The notes: generated from the letters alone by a model not told the origin. A DNA stretch of 64,000 nt from an uncultured Flaviramulus sp. (GCA_947495125.1 CANLXL010000001.1:496001-560000); one strand, 5' to 3'; positions 8,843 to 17,694 are shown, counted from the stretch's first letter. Numbers and translations: made by a program.

Positions 8843-9916
8843 ATGTTTTCTTTTATTAATGTTGTGCATATCATTATTATTTTTCAAGGCACACTATTAA
8901 CGCTTTACATTTTTTTTTCAAACCGAAAGAAAATAAAAAGTAACTTGTTGTTAAGCACAATCATTGGTGTACTAACGATTCAGGTTTTAAGTTTATTTCT
9001 GGCAAACCGAAATATTGAAGCACATTTTTTTCAGAATATTAACAGCATGTACGGTTATGCTTATGGCCCACTACTTTTTCTTTACAACCGATCTATTACC
9101 AGAGCTCAATTTAAGTTTCGTTTAAAAGACATCTTTCATTTTATACCCTCTCTCATTGTTTTTTTAAATGTCGTTTTTAACTATGGTGATTCCATACTTT
9201 TTGGTATTTATTTGGGTTACCCCATTCATATAGCGTTATACTTGTTTTTATGTTTTTTAGAGGTAAGAACTTACAAAAGGGTTATTAAGGATAACTATTC
9301 GAAATTAGAGTGGTTAAATTTGGGATGGTTGCAGTGGACTTTTACGATATTCTCATTGATTGTTGTGGTCGATATCATTCAATTCATTTTCTTTCTTTCC
9401 AATTATAACTCGGCGCAACTGGAAACCGTTGTTTTTATATTGATCCTCGCCGCCATAAACCTTTTATACTTTAAGGGTTTTATGTCTAATCGCAAACACA
9501 TAGGAATTAATAATGAAGATATGACATTATCGTCTTCAATGTCTGCTCGAAAAAAAAGAACAGTATCTTCAGATAAGGTTCTAAACGATATTAAGAGGAT
9601 AAATCAACACATTATTGATAATGAATCCTTCAAAAACCCTGACTTAACGATAGCGCTTCTTGCTCAAGAGTTGGATATTAATAAACGGACACTTTCCGAA
9701 TTGATAAACGATCACTATAAGGTGAACTTTGCAAGTTTTATAAATAATTACAGAATAAACAATGCGAAGCAAAGATTAATGCACCAAACCGATTCAAAAG
9801 AAACCATATTGGAAATTCTGTATGATGTTGGATTTAATTCCAAATCATCTTTCAACACCAGTTTTAAGAAAAGTACAGGCTTAACACCTTCAGAGTTTAA
9901 AAATAAACACCAATAA
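8843..9916 (+). CDS. AraC-family transcriptional regulator with membrane N-terminal domain
   Basis: 357 residues. The first about 210 form six or seven hydrophobic helices. After a basic linker (SARKKRTVSSDK) the last about 100 residues are an AraC/XylS double helix-turn-helix: LTIALLAQELDINKRTLSEL is the first, ILEILYDVGFNSKSSFNTSF plus the GLTPSEFKN end motif the second. This integral-membrane AraC architecture is frequent in Flavobacteriia. The signal sensed is unknown. It may control the TlpA-like gene that follows 109 bases downstream. A TATTTTTG element at 8813-8820 could be its -7 box, but no TTG is correctly spaced. Confidence 0.85.
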   Translation: MFSFINVVHIIIIFQGTLLTLYIFFSNRKKIKSNLLLSTIIGVLTIQVLSLFLANRNIEAHFFQNINSMYGYAYGPLLFLYNRSITRAQFKFRLKDIFHFIPSLIVFLNVVFNYGDSILFGIYLGYPIHIALYLFLCFLEVRTYKRVIKDNYSKLEWLNLGWLQWTFTIFSLIVVVDIIQFIFFLSNYNSAQLETVVFILILAAINLLYFKGFMSNRKHIGINNEDMTLSSSMSARKKRTVSSDKVLNDIKRINQHIIDNESFKNPDLTIALLAQELDINKRTLSELINDHYKVNFASFINNYRINNAKQRLMHQTDSKETILEILYDVGFNSKSSFNTSFKKSTGLTPSEFKNKHQ

Positions 9917-10025
9917 CATAAGGGGCTACCCTTCAATTTAAAAAGCTTTTGAAAAAAGGGTTCGAATTCGCGTTTCAGGTCGACCAGCACCTATTTGCCT
10001 TCTACTTTTGGCAAAAAATATAACA

Positions 10026-11111
10026 ATGAGAACAATCAAAATTTTACTATGCTTATTTCTAAGCGCACCCATTTATTCACAGCAACCGAAAACGACATTC
10101 TTAATTCAAACTGAAGAAGTCTCTATTCATGAGGTTTCAATTTCTAAGTTTAATTATGAATTGGATAAAATGATTGAGTTAAAGCATTTAAATAATCTAT
10201 CTCCAAATAAAGTATATTCATTTGAAGACTCATATCTTGAACCTACCATTTATCTTTTAAAATCAAACACAGGCCATGAGGCTAGAATCGCTATAGAGCA
10301 AAAAGGAGAAATTCATTTGAAACTTGGTAAGGATATTTCATTACATTCGGAGCATGCTTCATTATCTAATTTTAGTAAAACTATCGAGGTGCTTAATCGT
10401 CGATTCTTTGGGAAAATGATAGCTGATTATGAAAAAGCTATGAAAGAAGGCGATAAAGCAACCATTGCCAAACTTGAAAAAAAGAAAGATGATATCTTAG
10501 CAGATTTCATTAAAGCCATGGAAAATGAGGTGAGAATAATGGGAGTTTCTGCCTTGGCTTTTGACGCGTTGCAGTATCTTGATCTTCAGAAGAATCATGA
10601 TTTCTTAAAAGAAACTGCTCATTTGTTTGCCACAGATCAACCTAATACTGGCATGAGTAAATCTCTTATATCAAGAATGGCTAATGCCAAAAAAACCGCT
10701 ATTGGAAGCCATGCGCCTCTATTTTCATCAAAAACATTGACTGAATCAAATATTAACTTAGCCGATTTTAAAGGGTCCTATGTCCTAATTGATTTTTGGG
10801 CATCGTGGTGTCGTGCCTGTAGGGTTGAAAACCCGAAGTTAGTCCCTATTTATAACACGTTTAAAGATAAAGGTTTTGACATCGTTAGCATCAGTATTGA
10901 TACTGACATCCATGCTTTAAAAAAAGCCATAAAGGACGATGAGATTCTTTGGCATAACATTCATGATCAAAGTAAATCTATTTACAGTCAATATTTACTA
11001 TCTACCCTACCGTCAAACTTCTTAGTAGATAACTCTGGTGTTATCATTGCAAGAAACATTGACGCCAATACATTAAAGATTTTTTTAAATAAGCACCTTA
11101 TGCAAAAATAA
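10026..11111 (+). CDS. TlpA/redoxin-family thioredoxin-like secreted protein
   Basis: 361 residues from ATG 10026, chosen because it starts the signal peptide (MRTIKILLCLFLSAPIYSQ); an in-frame start at 10008 adds six residues. The N-terminal about 200 residues are a helical and beta region typical of Bacteroidota periplasmic TlpA-like proteins. The C-terminal thioredoxin fold has LIDFWASWCRACRVENP with the redox pair Cys-Arg-Ala-Cys, and the cis-proline loop STLPSNFLVD. It probably reduces periplasmic disulfides or assists cytochrome maturation; the partner is unknown. It is followed by a strong palindrome shared with the convergent pseudouridine synthase gene. Confidence 0.8.
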   Translation: MRTIKILLCLFLSAPIYSQQPKTTFLIQTEEVSIHEVSISKFNYELDKMIELKHLNNLSPNKVYSFEDSYLEPTIYLLKSNTGHEARIAIEQKGEIHLKLGKDISLHSEHASLSNFSKTIEVLNRRFFGKMIADYEKAMKEGDKATIAKLEKKKDDILADFIKAMENEVRIMGVSALAFDALQYLDLQKNHDFLKETAHLFATDQPNTGMSKSLISRMANAKKTAIGSHAPLFSSKTLTESNINLADFKGSYVLIDFWASWCRACRVENPKLVPIYNTFKDKGFDIVSISIDTDIHALKKAIKDDEILWHNIHDQSKSIYSQYLLSTLPSNFLVDNSGVIIARNIDANTLKIFLNKHLMQK

Positions 11112-11143
11112 CTTGTTTTATACATAGCATTAACTCAAAGAAA

Positions 11144-11178
11144 AAGACCCGGCACGTTTTGAAAACGTGCCGGGTCTT
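11144..11178. terminator. Bidirectional terminator between convergent genes
   Basis: A perfect 17-base inverted repeat (arms AAGACCCGGCACGTTTT and its complement, one central base) in an otherwise AT-rich gap. On the reverse strand it is followed by a T-rich tail (TCTTTTTCTTT), making it a classic terminator for the RsuA/RluB-type gene. On the forward strand the tail is weaker. Confidence 0.8.
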
Positions 11179-11201
11179 GATTGTTGTATAATTCTTATTT
11201 A

Positions 11202-12044
11202 TTAAAGCATTTTAAGCGTATTCAACTCTTGTTCGGTGAGATGTTTCCAACTACCTCTGGGTATATCTTTTTTGGTAAGATGACCAATTGCCACACAATC
11301 CAAGCTAACGATCTCGTATTTTAAATACTCGAAAATGGTACGAATTATAGTATTTCCGGTATTCTTAATTTTTAAACCGATTTCTTTTTTCGATGCGCCG
11401 TCAATATAACTAATCTCTTCAACACTAATTAATTTCCCTTGAACTTTAAACCCTTCTTGAATCTTTTTTAAATCTTCAAGCCTCAAGTTTTTATCTAATT
11501 CTATATGAAATAAACGTGCTACACCATGCTTAGAGTTTGTAAACTTATCCACAATAGCATCGTCATTTGTAAAAAGCAATAAACCCTTAGAATTTCTTCC
11601 TAATCGCCCTATGGGTTTTATTCGGGAAGACGTGGCATTAGAAACCAAATCCATAACGGTTCTTCCTTTACCTTCACTCGTTGTTGTGGCAAAGCCTTTA
11701 GGTTTATTTAGCAAAACATACGCCTTTTTCTCTGGATTTATACGTGCGCCATCATAACGAACTTCATCGCCAATTTTAACCTTATAGCCCATTTCCGTAA
11801 TGACCTTACCATTAACCGAAACCAAGCCTGTAGCGATATGAACATCGGCTTCACGGCGTGAACACATTCCTGAATTAGCAACATATTTGTTTAAGCGAAT
11901 CTCGTTGGGGTTAGATGGATTCTTGGGTTTAGTCTCATTTCTACTAAAAGGGGTATTTCCTTTCACAAAACCTTTTTTATAGTTCTTTTTTGAACTTTCA
12001 ACGGCAGTCTTTCCTTTTCTTTGTCCACCTTGTTGTTTACTCAT
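11202..12044 (-). CDS. RsuA/RluB-family pseudouridine synthase-like protein lacking the catalytic Asp
   Basis: 280 residues. The first 47 are a basic Lys/Arg/Ser/Asn-rich tail, as in many flavobacterial RluB proteins. An S4 RNA-binding domain follows (about 48-105: LNKYVANSGMCSRREAD). The synthase domain (about 108-270) has VLLNKPKGFATT and the motif-II region PIGRLGRNSKGLLLFTND. Active RsuA/RluB enzymes have GRLD at this point, with Asp as the nucleophile. Here residue 149 is Gly (codon GGA). The rest of the fold looks intact, so it may bind rRNA without modifying it, or act with another residue. It is the last gene of the mevalonate-pathway operon. Confidence 0.75.
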   Translation of the reverse strand: MSKQQGGQRKGKTAVESSKKNYKKGFVKGNTPFSRNETKPKNPSNPNEIRLNKYVANSGMCSRREADVHIATGLVSVNGKVITEMGYKVKIGDEVRYDGARINPEKKAYVLLNKPKGFATTTSEGKGRTVMDLVSNATSSRIKPIGRLGRNSKGLLLFTNDDAIVDKFTNSKHGVARLFHIELDKNLRLEDLKKIQEGFKVQGKLISVEEISYIDGASKKEIGLKIKNTGNTIIRTIFEYLKYEIVSLDCVAIGHLTKKDIPRGSWKHLTEQELNTLKML

Positions 12045-12111
12045 TGCTTTAATTTTGCTGCAAAGATAGATTTAAAATTACGATTGTCGATTTAAGATTG
12101 GTAATTTGTTT

Positions 12112-13062
12112 TTAATCGTTAAAGCTAACGGTTGACTGTCGTTCTCTATTAACCGCTAATTTAGTAACATCTGGTCTTGAATAATGTCCAACAGGATCAA
12201 AATTCTGGCGTTCTTCAAAAACCCTTTTATAATTTATGGACTGCATAATTAAACCTTCTGTATTTATAATAGGCTCTACAACCCATTCTCCATCTGGTCC
12301 GGCAATACAACTGCCTCCATTTGCTAAAATCTCCGGTGCTTTTTCTAAGATACGATCTAAATGTGGTGTATCTTTTGGGAAATCTTTAAGTTTCATTAAA
12401 CTTGACACAGAAATCACAAAAGATCGAGACTCTCTGGCAATAAATCTGGTAATATCCTTTGTATTATGTTCTCCTCCCGGCCAAACAGCAATATGTAAAT
12501 TTTCACCTAGTCCGTACAATGCCGCTCTCGGTAATGGCATCCAGTTTTCCCAGCAATTCAAACCTCCAACGGTAAATGCTTTAAGTGAATGCACCTGTAA
12601 CCCATGACCATCTCCCGGAGCCCATGTTAAGCGTTCATCGTATGTTGGCTGCAGTTTTCGATGAACAGATTGAACGATGCCTTCCTGATCAATATACACT
12701 AATGATGCATAAATGCTATGTCCACCTCGATCTAAGGGTCTTTCTATAATTCCTAAGTAGACTGCCATTTTATGTTTCTTTGCCAGATCACAAACCGTAT
12801 TCAGATCACCCTTTTCTATGGTCACGGCATTTAAAACGTAATGCGCATGTAATTCTTTATTTACTTTTTTATCCCATTCTGCACCCCCGGTTAAGGCTAA
12901 CCAAAATGGATACCCCGGAAGTAAGCCTTCTCCAAAAACAATTAATTCAGCCTGTTCTTTCGAAGCCTCGAATATGGTATTTTCAATTTTCTTTAAAGTA
13001 TCACTTTTATTTAACCAGACCGGAGAGATCTGTGCTAGCGCAACGTTCAATAAATGATTCAT
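12112..13062 (-). CDS. Nitrilase (carbon-nitrogen hydrolase family, branch 1)
   Basis: 316 residues with the full catalytic triad: Glu45 (VFGEGLLPGYP), Lys136 (HRKLQPTYDER) and Cys170 (GGLNCWENWMP). The CWENWMP signature and the absence of an amidase-type variant place it with true nitrilases, which hydrolyse nitriles to a carboxylic acid and ammonia. No signal peptide is present, so it is cytoplasmic. Its ATG is two bases from the UbiA-family stop upstream, so it is translated from the mevalonate/isoprenoid operon. Whether its substrate is connected to isoprenoids is unknown. ThnL-like or cyanide-hydratase activities are alternatives within the family. Confidence 0.85.
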   Translation of the reverse strand: MNHLLNVALAQISPVWLNKSDTLKKIENTIFEASKEQAELIVFGEGLLPGYPFWLALTGGAEWDKKVNKELHAHYVLNAVTIEKGDLNTVCDLAKKHKMAVYLGIIERPLDRGGHSIYASLVYIDQEGIVQSVHRKLQPTYDERLTWAPGDGHGLQVHSLKAFTVGGLNCWENWMPLPRAALYGLGENLHIAVWPGGEHNTKDITRFIARESRSFVISVSSLMKLKDFPKDTPHLDRILEKAPEILANGGSCIAGPDGEWVVEPIINTEGLIMQSINYKRVFEERQNFDPVGHYSRPDVTKLAVNRERQSTVSFND

Positions 13063-13064
13063 AA

Positions 13065-13967
13065 TTAAATACGGTTTAAAATAACCCCAACATCGATTAA
13101 CAATATACTAAACACCCCAGTTAGAATAATAAATTTAAGAATATTGTGAAGGATCAAATAATGGGTTTTCGTTTTAGATTTCCAAAGTAAGGATAAAAAC
13201 ATTAGTAGTAGAAATACGCTTAAATAGAAGAAGAGATACATATAACCCACTTCAAACTTATAGAGTAATAAATATGTTGGAACTAATGTTAACACAGTCA
13301 TTAGCGTTAGCATTATCTTAGATGCCTTTTCGCCATAAACAATGGGGATTGTTTTATAGTTTTGAAGTAAATCGCCTTTTATGTTCTCCAAGTCCTTGGT
13401 GAGTTCTCGCATCGAAATCATTAAAAACAGGAAAAACGCATGCACAAAAATGACCGTTTCGAAGTTCTTATAGTACAAGAAAATGGCGAAAAACGGAGTA
13501 ATAGTTAAAATAGCAGATGTTAAATTCCCAATAAAGGGCAGTTTTTTCAATTTGTGAGAATAAAACCAAATGGCAAAAATATAAATTGAAAAAAATAATA
13601 CGGCATTGAAGGACACGTAACTTGCCATGATCGCGGCTACAAAATTAAGCACAAAATAGAATGATAATTTTGTATTCTGGCTTACGAGCCTGTCTAACCT
13701 CGATTTAATAGGTTTATTAATAAGGTCTTTTTCCGAATCGTAAAAATTATTGATAATATAACCCGCTGCAATTGTGGCCGAGGAGGCTAGTACCAACATT
13801 AACAAATTAATATCAAACAAAACTTGTTTCAGCGGTTTGTCATGGGCTAAAATATAAACAGATGTTAAATATTGAGCAATGACAATAATTAAAATATTAT
13901 ACCCGCGAACCACAGAAAACATACTAAAAAACTTGAGTAGAATGTGTTTTTGTCTTCTAGAGAGCAT
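13065..13967 (-). CDS. UbiA-family prenyltransferase (geranylgeranylglycerol-phosphate synthase-like group)
   Basis: 300 residues with eight or nine membrane helices. The two Asp-rich diphosphate-binding motifs are visible: NNFYDSEKD (with INKP after it) between early helices, and RELTKDLENIKGD in the second half. These bind Mg2+ and the isoprenyl diphosphate. The family attaches isoprenyl chains to aromatic rings or glycerol-type acceptors in the membrane; the acceptor cannot be told. Its place directly after mevalonate kinase supports an isoprenoid role. Stop and next start are separated by two bases. Confidence 0.85.
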   Translation of the reverse strand: MLSRRQKHILLKFFSMFSVVRGYNILIIVIAQYLTSVYILAHDKPLKQVLFDINLLMLVLASSATIAAGYIINNFYDSEKDLINKPIKSRLDRLVSQNTKLSFYFVLNFVAAIMASYVSFNAVLFFSIYIFAIWFYSHKLKKLPFIGNLTSAILTITPFFAIFLYYKNFETVIFVHAFFLFLMISMRELTKDLENIKGDLLQNYKTIPIVYGEKASKIMLTLMTVLTLVPTYLLLYKFEVGYMYLFFYLSVFLLLMFLSLLWKSKTKTHYLILHNILKFIILTGVFSILLIDVGVILNRI

Positions 13968-14019
13968 AACATTTATTTAAGGCGCTTTGACTACGCTTAG
14001 TGCGACCGTAAAGTTACTT

Positions 14020-14949
14020 TTAGAAGTTGTAGACCACCTCCAACTTATAGTCGGCCAGAGATTTTTTTGCTTGATCAAAGTTTTCCGTAAACCCTAAAAT
14101 ATAACCACCGCCACCAGATCCACAAAGTTTCAGATAATACTCATTGGTTTCAATTCCTTTTTTCCACAGGTCATGAAATTGCTGCGGAATCATAGGTTTG
14201 AAATGATTTAACACCACTTTAGATAACTGCTTGGTGTTTTTAAATAAAGATTTTATATCGCCCTTTAAAAAATCGTCAACACAAGCATCGGTGTGTTTTA
14301 TAAATTGATCTTTTATCATTTTGCGGAATCCATCGTGCTTCATATTTTCCATAAAAATCCTTACCATAGGAGCTGTTTCACCAACAATACCACTATCTAA
14401 TAAAAATACAGCACCCTTTCCTTCACTTTTTTGAGACGGAATACCTGTGGCTTCAATATTATCTTTAGAGTTTATAAGAATTGGAATACTTAAGTAACTA
14501 TTCAAGGGATCTAGCCCCGAGGATTTACCATGAAAAAAAGACTCCATAGCAGAAAAAATACGTTTTAGATTTAAAAGTTTTTCTCTGGTTAAATTCTCTA
14601 ATACGGTAATCTTATTTTGCGCATACTTGTCATAAATTGCCGCCACTAAAGCACCACTACTCCCAACACCATAGCCTTGAGGAATTGATGAATCGAAATA
14701 CATTCCGGAATTCACATCATCCAACAATCTTTCACTATCAAAACGCACTAATTCACTATCAATATTTCGAAGGTATTGTGCAAACTGTCTTAGACTTTTA
14801 TTAGATTCTCGCGCTTCTTCAGTTGGATTGTCATCCTTCTTTAATGCACCATTATAAAAGTTATATGGAATAGATAATCCTTTAGAATCTTTAATGATTC
14901 CATACTCACCAAAAAGCAATATTTTCGAATAAAAAAGAGGTCCTTTCAT
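14020..14949 (-). CDS. Mevalonate kinase (GHMP kinase family)
   Basis: 309 residues. The N-terminus KILLFGEYGII is the GHMP motif 1. The phosphate-binding loop is PQGYGVGSSGALVAA. The C-terminal motif 3 is KLCGSGGGGYILGF. In this family a conserved Asp acts as base; GKSSGLDPLNSYLS is the likely site. It phosphorylates mevalonate with ATP in the cytoplasm. Diphosphomevalonate decarboxylase lies directly upstream in the same direction, separated only by a degraded four-helix-bundle gene, and the UbiA gene follows 52 bases downstream. Phosphomevalonate kinase is a less likely alternative. Confidence 0.8.
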   Translation of the reverse strand: MKGPLFYSKILLFGEYGIIKDSKGLSIPYNFYNGALKKDDNPTEEARESNKSLRQFAQYLRNIDSELVRFDSERLLDDVNSGMYFDSSIPQGYGVGSSGALVAAIYDKYAQNKITVLENLTREKLLNLKRIFSAMESFFHGKSSGLDPLNSYLSIPILINSKDNIEATGIPSQKSEGKGAVFLLDSGIVGETAPMVRIFMENMKHDGFRKMIKDQFIKHTDACVDDFLKGDIKSLFKNTKQLSKVVLNHFKPMIPQQFHDLWKKGIETNEYYLKLCGSGGGGYILGFTENFDQAKKSLADYKLEVVYNF

Positions 14950-14956
14950 TTTTAAT

Positions 14957-15369
14957 AATTAACAATTGACAACTAATAATTGACAATTATTTTAGTTTTG
15001 AGGCTTTAACAATACTTGTTAAAAGTTTTAATATTTCTTTTATATCAAACTGGACGCTAAGATACTCAGAATTATTCAAATAGCCCATTTCTTTTAATAA
15101 ATCTAACCAATATTCGGTTTCATTAGCTTCTTTTATCGAAATAGAAAGCTTATGAATAAAATCTGCTTTGCTTTCAGCATGTTCCGCTTCTCTTACATTT
15201 GCCCCAATAGAAGTCCCCGAACGCAGCAATTGCTTTGATATCACAAATTCTTTATGCTCTTTTATTAAAATCTAATATAGATTTACAATCCTTACAGCAA
15301 AAAGAAAACTTTTAGTTTTTATTACATTATCCTTTTTCGTTTTCAATTATCAATTTTTCATTGTTAATT
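14957..15369. repeat. AT-rich inverted repeats flanking the broken four-helix-bundle gene
   Basis: AATTAACAAT at 14957-14966 recurs in inverted form at 15360-15369. The surrounding bases are variants of the motif TAATTGACAATTA on both sides. The right copy overlaps the last codons of the decarboxylase gene. The repeats enclose only the four-helix-bundle pseudogene, as expected for a small mobile or inserted unit. AT-rich chance similarity cannot be excluded. Confidence 0.45.
14987..15346 (-). pseudogene. Four-helix-bundle protein (S23 / 23S-rRNA intervening-sequence family), broken by an in-frame TAG
   Basis: The open part (15244 to 14987, 85 residues) matches the S23 core: EFVISKQLLRSGTSIGANV, then EAEHAESKADFIHKLSI and EANETEYWLDLL. 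It lacks the first helix and begins at a GTG. The missing helix is present in the same frame just upstream (VIKTKSFLFAVRIVNLY), followed by a TAG at 15272-15274 and then ILIKEHKEF. Without that stop the protein would be about 119 residues, the usual family length. A TTG at 15344-15346 follows a TAA. The family is dimeric or pentameric and of unclear role; a relative (Avd) serves diversity-generating retroelements, but none is seen here. It probably no longer makes a full-length product. Confidence 0.75.
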
Positions 15370-16441
15370 GATTCGCTCCAAAACCAATTCTATCACTAAT
15401 ATAGTGACCTTTTTGACAAAATGCAACTAGTTCATTTTTAATAAATTCACTAACCTGATCACTTTCATATGCAGGATACAACACGTGTACATTGGCTCCT
15501 GCATCTAGAGTAAAACATATTTTAGAGTCTGTTTTTTCTCTAAATGCCCAAATTTTATTAATAATTTCTAAAGTATTCGGTTTCATCAAGATAAAGTATG
15601 GCATACTGGTCATCATCATGGCATGAAGCGTTAATGCTTCACTTTCAACGATCTTGATGAAGGCCTCTAGATCACCTTCTTTTAGTATAGGAATCAAACG
15701 CTCAAGATTGGTTTTGGCTTGATCAAATCGTTCTTTCGCAAAAGGGTGATCATGCATTAAATTATGTCCAACTGTACTGCTCACCTGCTTTTCACCCTTA
15801 TCGACCAAAAGAATGGTATCCCGATAATTTTTAAAATTCTCGTGCACCTCAAAAGGGTACTTTACACCGTATAGATCTGAGCTGCCATTAATGGCATCAT
15901 GCTGTCCCCAAACGACTAAATCTCCCTCCAAACTTCTACAGGCACTTCCCGAGCCTAATCGGGCTAGAAAGGAGGCTTTTTGAATAAAGAATGCGTCTGA
16001 AACATCTTCATTTAATTCCTTTTCTATACTCATAAGACATAGTGATAGCGCACTCATTCCTGAAGCTGAAGATGCTATTCCTGAACTATGAGGGAATGAA
16101 TTTGAGGTTTCAATCACAAAATGATAGTCCTTTAAAAACGGTAAATAATCAGCAACACGTTTAAAAAACGTTTCAATTTTTGGTTTGAAACTTTCTTTTT
16201 TATCGCCATCTAGATAAATCTCAAAAGAGAAGTCATTTTTCTCCTGCTTCTTTGAAAAACTTAAGGTTGTTGTGGTTTTACAATGATCCAGTGTAAAACT
16301 GATCGAAGGATTTTCCGGAATTTGCGGGTCTCGCTTTCCCCAATACTTCACTAAGGCGATGTTACTTGGTGATGACCAGGTATAACTTCCTTTTTTGATT
16401 GAATTTTTATAGGCTTTTGGAATAAAATCTTGTAATGTCAT
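15350..16441 (-). CDS. mvaD: Diphosphomevalonate decarboxylase
   Basis: 363 residues from ATG 16441 (a TTG at 16462 adds seven residues and is less likely). Family motifs: SPSNIALVKYWGKRD near the N-terminus, the phosphate loop SSGIASSASGMSAL, and GSGSACRSLEGDLVVWG. ICFTLDAGANVH near the end contains the catalytic Asp region. It converts mevalonate 5-diphosphate to isopentenyl diphosphate with ATP and release of CO2. It is first in an operon with mevalonate kinase and a UbiA prenyltransferase. The last codons overlap an inverted repeat that borders the four-helix-bundle insertion. Confidence 0.93.
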   Translation of the reverse strand: MTLQDFIPKAYKNSIKKGSYTWSSPSNIALVKYWGKRDPQIPENPSISFTLDHCKTTTTLSFSKKQEKNDFSFEIYLDGDKKESFKPKIETFFKRVADYLPFLKDYHFVIETSNSFPHSSGIASSASGMSALSLCLMSIEKELNEDVSDAFFIQKASFLARLGSGSACRSLEGDLVVWGQHDAINGSSDLYGVKYPFEVHENFKNYRDTILLVDKGEKQVSSTVGHNLMHDHPFAKERFDQAKTNLERLIPILKEGDLEAFIKIVESEALTLHAMMMTSMPYFILMKPNTLEIINKIWAFREKTDSKICFTLDAGANVHVLYPAYESDQVSEFIKNELVAFCQKGHYISDRIGFGANQLTMKN

Positions 16442-16555
16442 TTTCAAAAAATCTTCGAACAAATATAGTGACTTTGTTAGATAAACTCTTTTTTCAGAAT
16501 CTATATGATGACAAATAAATCTTTTTACGATTAATTAATAAACTAAACAATCATT

Positions 16556-17161
16556 ATGAAAAAACTAACTTTTATTTCCGCATTACTTTTTATGTCTGTC
16601 TGTACTCTGAACATATATGCTCAAAAAGAGAAGACCAAAAACTCAAACTCGAACGAGCTCAATTTTGCCATCAAAGGAGGCCTTAATTTTTCCAAAACTT
16701 TTGGAGATGTTGAAAATAACAATTCGTTTTTAACAGATTTCAACCTTGGAGCTATTGTGAAAATTCCGACGAATTTAAATTTCGGAATTCAAGTTGAGCC
16801 TCAATTATCGAGAGTCGGGAGTACCATAAATGGTAAAACAAACAGTCGTTTTACTTTTTTCGATATTCCTGTTCTCGCTCAAATCCATTCTGATAAGAAA
16901 TGGAGCTTTGAGGCCGGGCCAAAACTTGCTGTTACCCTAGATCAAAAGCAGATTCGCCAGGAACAACTAGAATCGGTAGATCGTTTAAAGAAAATAACTC
17001 TTGGCTTAGTTGGTGGAGCCACGTACAATTTTGACAACAATTGGTTTGGTCAATTTCGGATTAATCATTGGTTATCAGATATTGTTAGAAAAGATGCGGG
17101 TGATACCGAAGGCACCTCTATTTGGTTGTTTCAACTCTCTGTAGGGTATTGGTTTAATTAA
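16556..17161 (+). CDS. Outer-membrane beta-barrel protein (PorT/OmpW-like size)
   Basis: 201 residues with a clear signal peptide (MKKLTFISALLFMSVCTLNIYAQ). After a short polar linker the protein shows alternating amphipathic strands such as NFAIKGGLNFSKTF, NFGIQVEPQLSRVG, SFEAGPKLAVTL and LGLVGGATYNF, ending in LFQLSVGYWFN with a terminal aromatic-Asn pattern. This is the usual eight-strand outer-membrane barrel of Bacteroidota (beta-barrel domain, PorT family). The function is unknown. It is a single gene between divergent mvaD and the convergent DUF1697 gene, whose stop overlaps its own. Confidence 0.75.
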   Translation: MKKLTFISALLFMSVCTLNIYAQKEKTKNSNSNELNFAIKGGLNFSKTFGDVENNNSFLTDFNLGAIVKIPTNLNFGIQVEPQLSRVGSTINGKTNSRFTFFDIPVLAQIHSDKKWSFEAGPKLAVTLDQKQIRQEQLESVDRLKKITLGLVGGATYNFDNNWFGQFRINHWLSDIVRKDAGDTEGTSIWLFQLSVGYWFN

Positions 17162-17694
17162 GTGATATCACTGAGTTCCATAAGCTTTACCATGGTATTA
17201 TAGTTTCTCGCGGTGGCGGTCGTTATCAATTTTTTTTCGAAATAATTGATATTGAATTTCGCGCGACCATACCCTGAAGCGCAATAGAAATAAATACAGT
17301 CGTTTATAATTTTATATTCTTCACCTTTATAGACTTTTTCCGAAGCAACTTTTATAAGCGCTTCATCAGGTGTATGATGTAATAGGGTAAAATAACTCTT
17401 TATTTTTTTCTCTTCAGGAAACGGGCAATTGTCAAAAATACGCTTCAAATGTGCTCTGGTTCTTACCAGTACAGACACTTCAAATCCAAAAAAAGATTGT
17501 ATTGTTTTTTGAATGCTAGCTTCTATGTCATCCAAATTATTATATTCTGATTGAAATACCACATTGCCGCTCTGAATATAAGTTCTTACTTGTTTCAAGC
17601 CCGATTTAGTAAGCTGCACTCGCAAATCTGCCATGGGCACTTTTTTATACCCACCGACATTAATTCCTTTTAATAATGCTATATACGTCTTCAT
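17158..17694 (-). CDS. DUF1697 family protein
   Basis: 178 residues. The N-terminus KTYIALLKGINVGGYKKVPM followed by TYIQSGNVVFQS is the signature of DUF1697, a cytoplasmic family with no established function. The C-terminus TTATARNYNTMVKL also fits the family. The start codon follows directly on the stop codon of the flavoprotein gene (TAA then ATG), so the two are cotranscribed. The stop overlaps that of the outer-membrane protein gene on the other strand. Confidence 0.85.
   Translation of the reverse strand: MKTYIALLKGINVGGYKKVPMADLRVQLTKSGLKQVRTYIQSGNVVFQSEYNNLDDIEASIQKTIQSFFGFEVSVLVRTRAHLKRIFDNCPFPEEKKIKSYFTLLHHTPDEALIKVASEKVYKGEEYKIINDCIYFYCASGYGRAKFNINYFEKKLITTATARNYNTMVKLMELSDIT

Noticed and set aside
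12780-13064. Forward-strand open frame opposite the nitrilase gene
   Set aside because: It is a shadow of the nitrilase gene on the other strand with no protein-like features.
14987-15346. Diversity-generating retroelement accessory gene (Avd-like)
   Set aside because: The four-helix bundle is related to Avd, but no reverse transcriptase or template/variable repeat pair was seen in the window, and the gene is broken.
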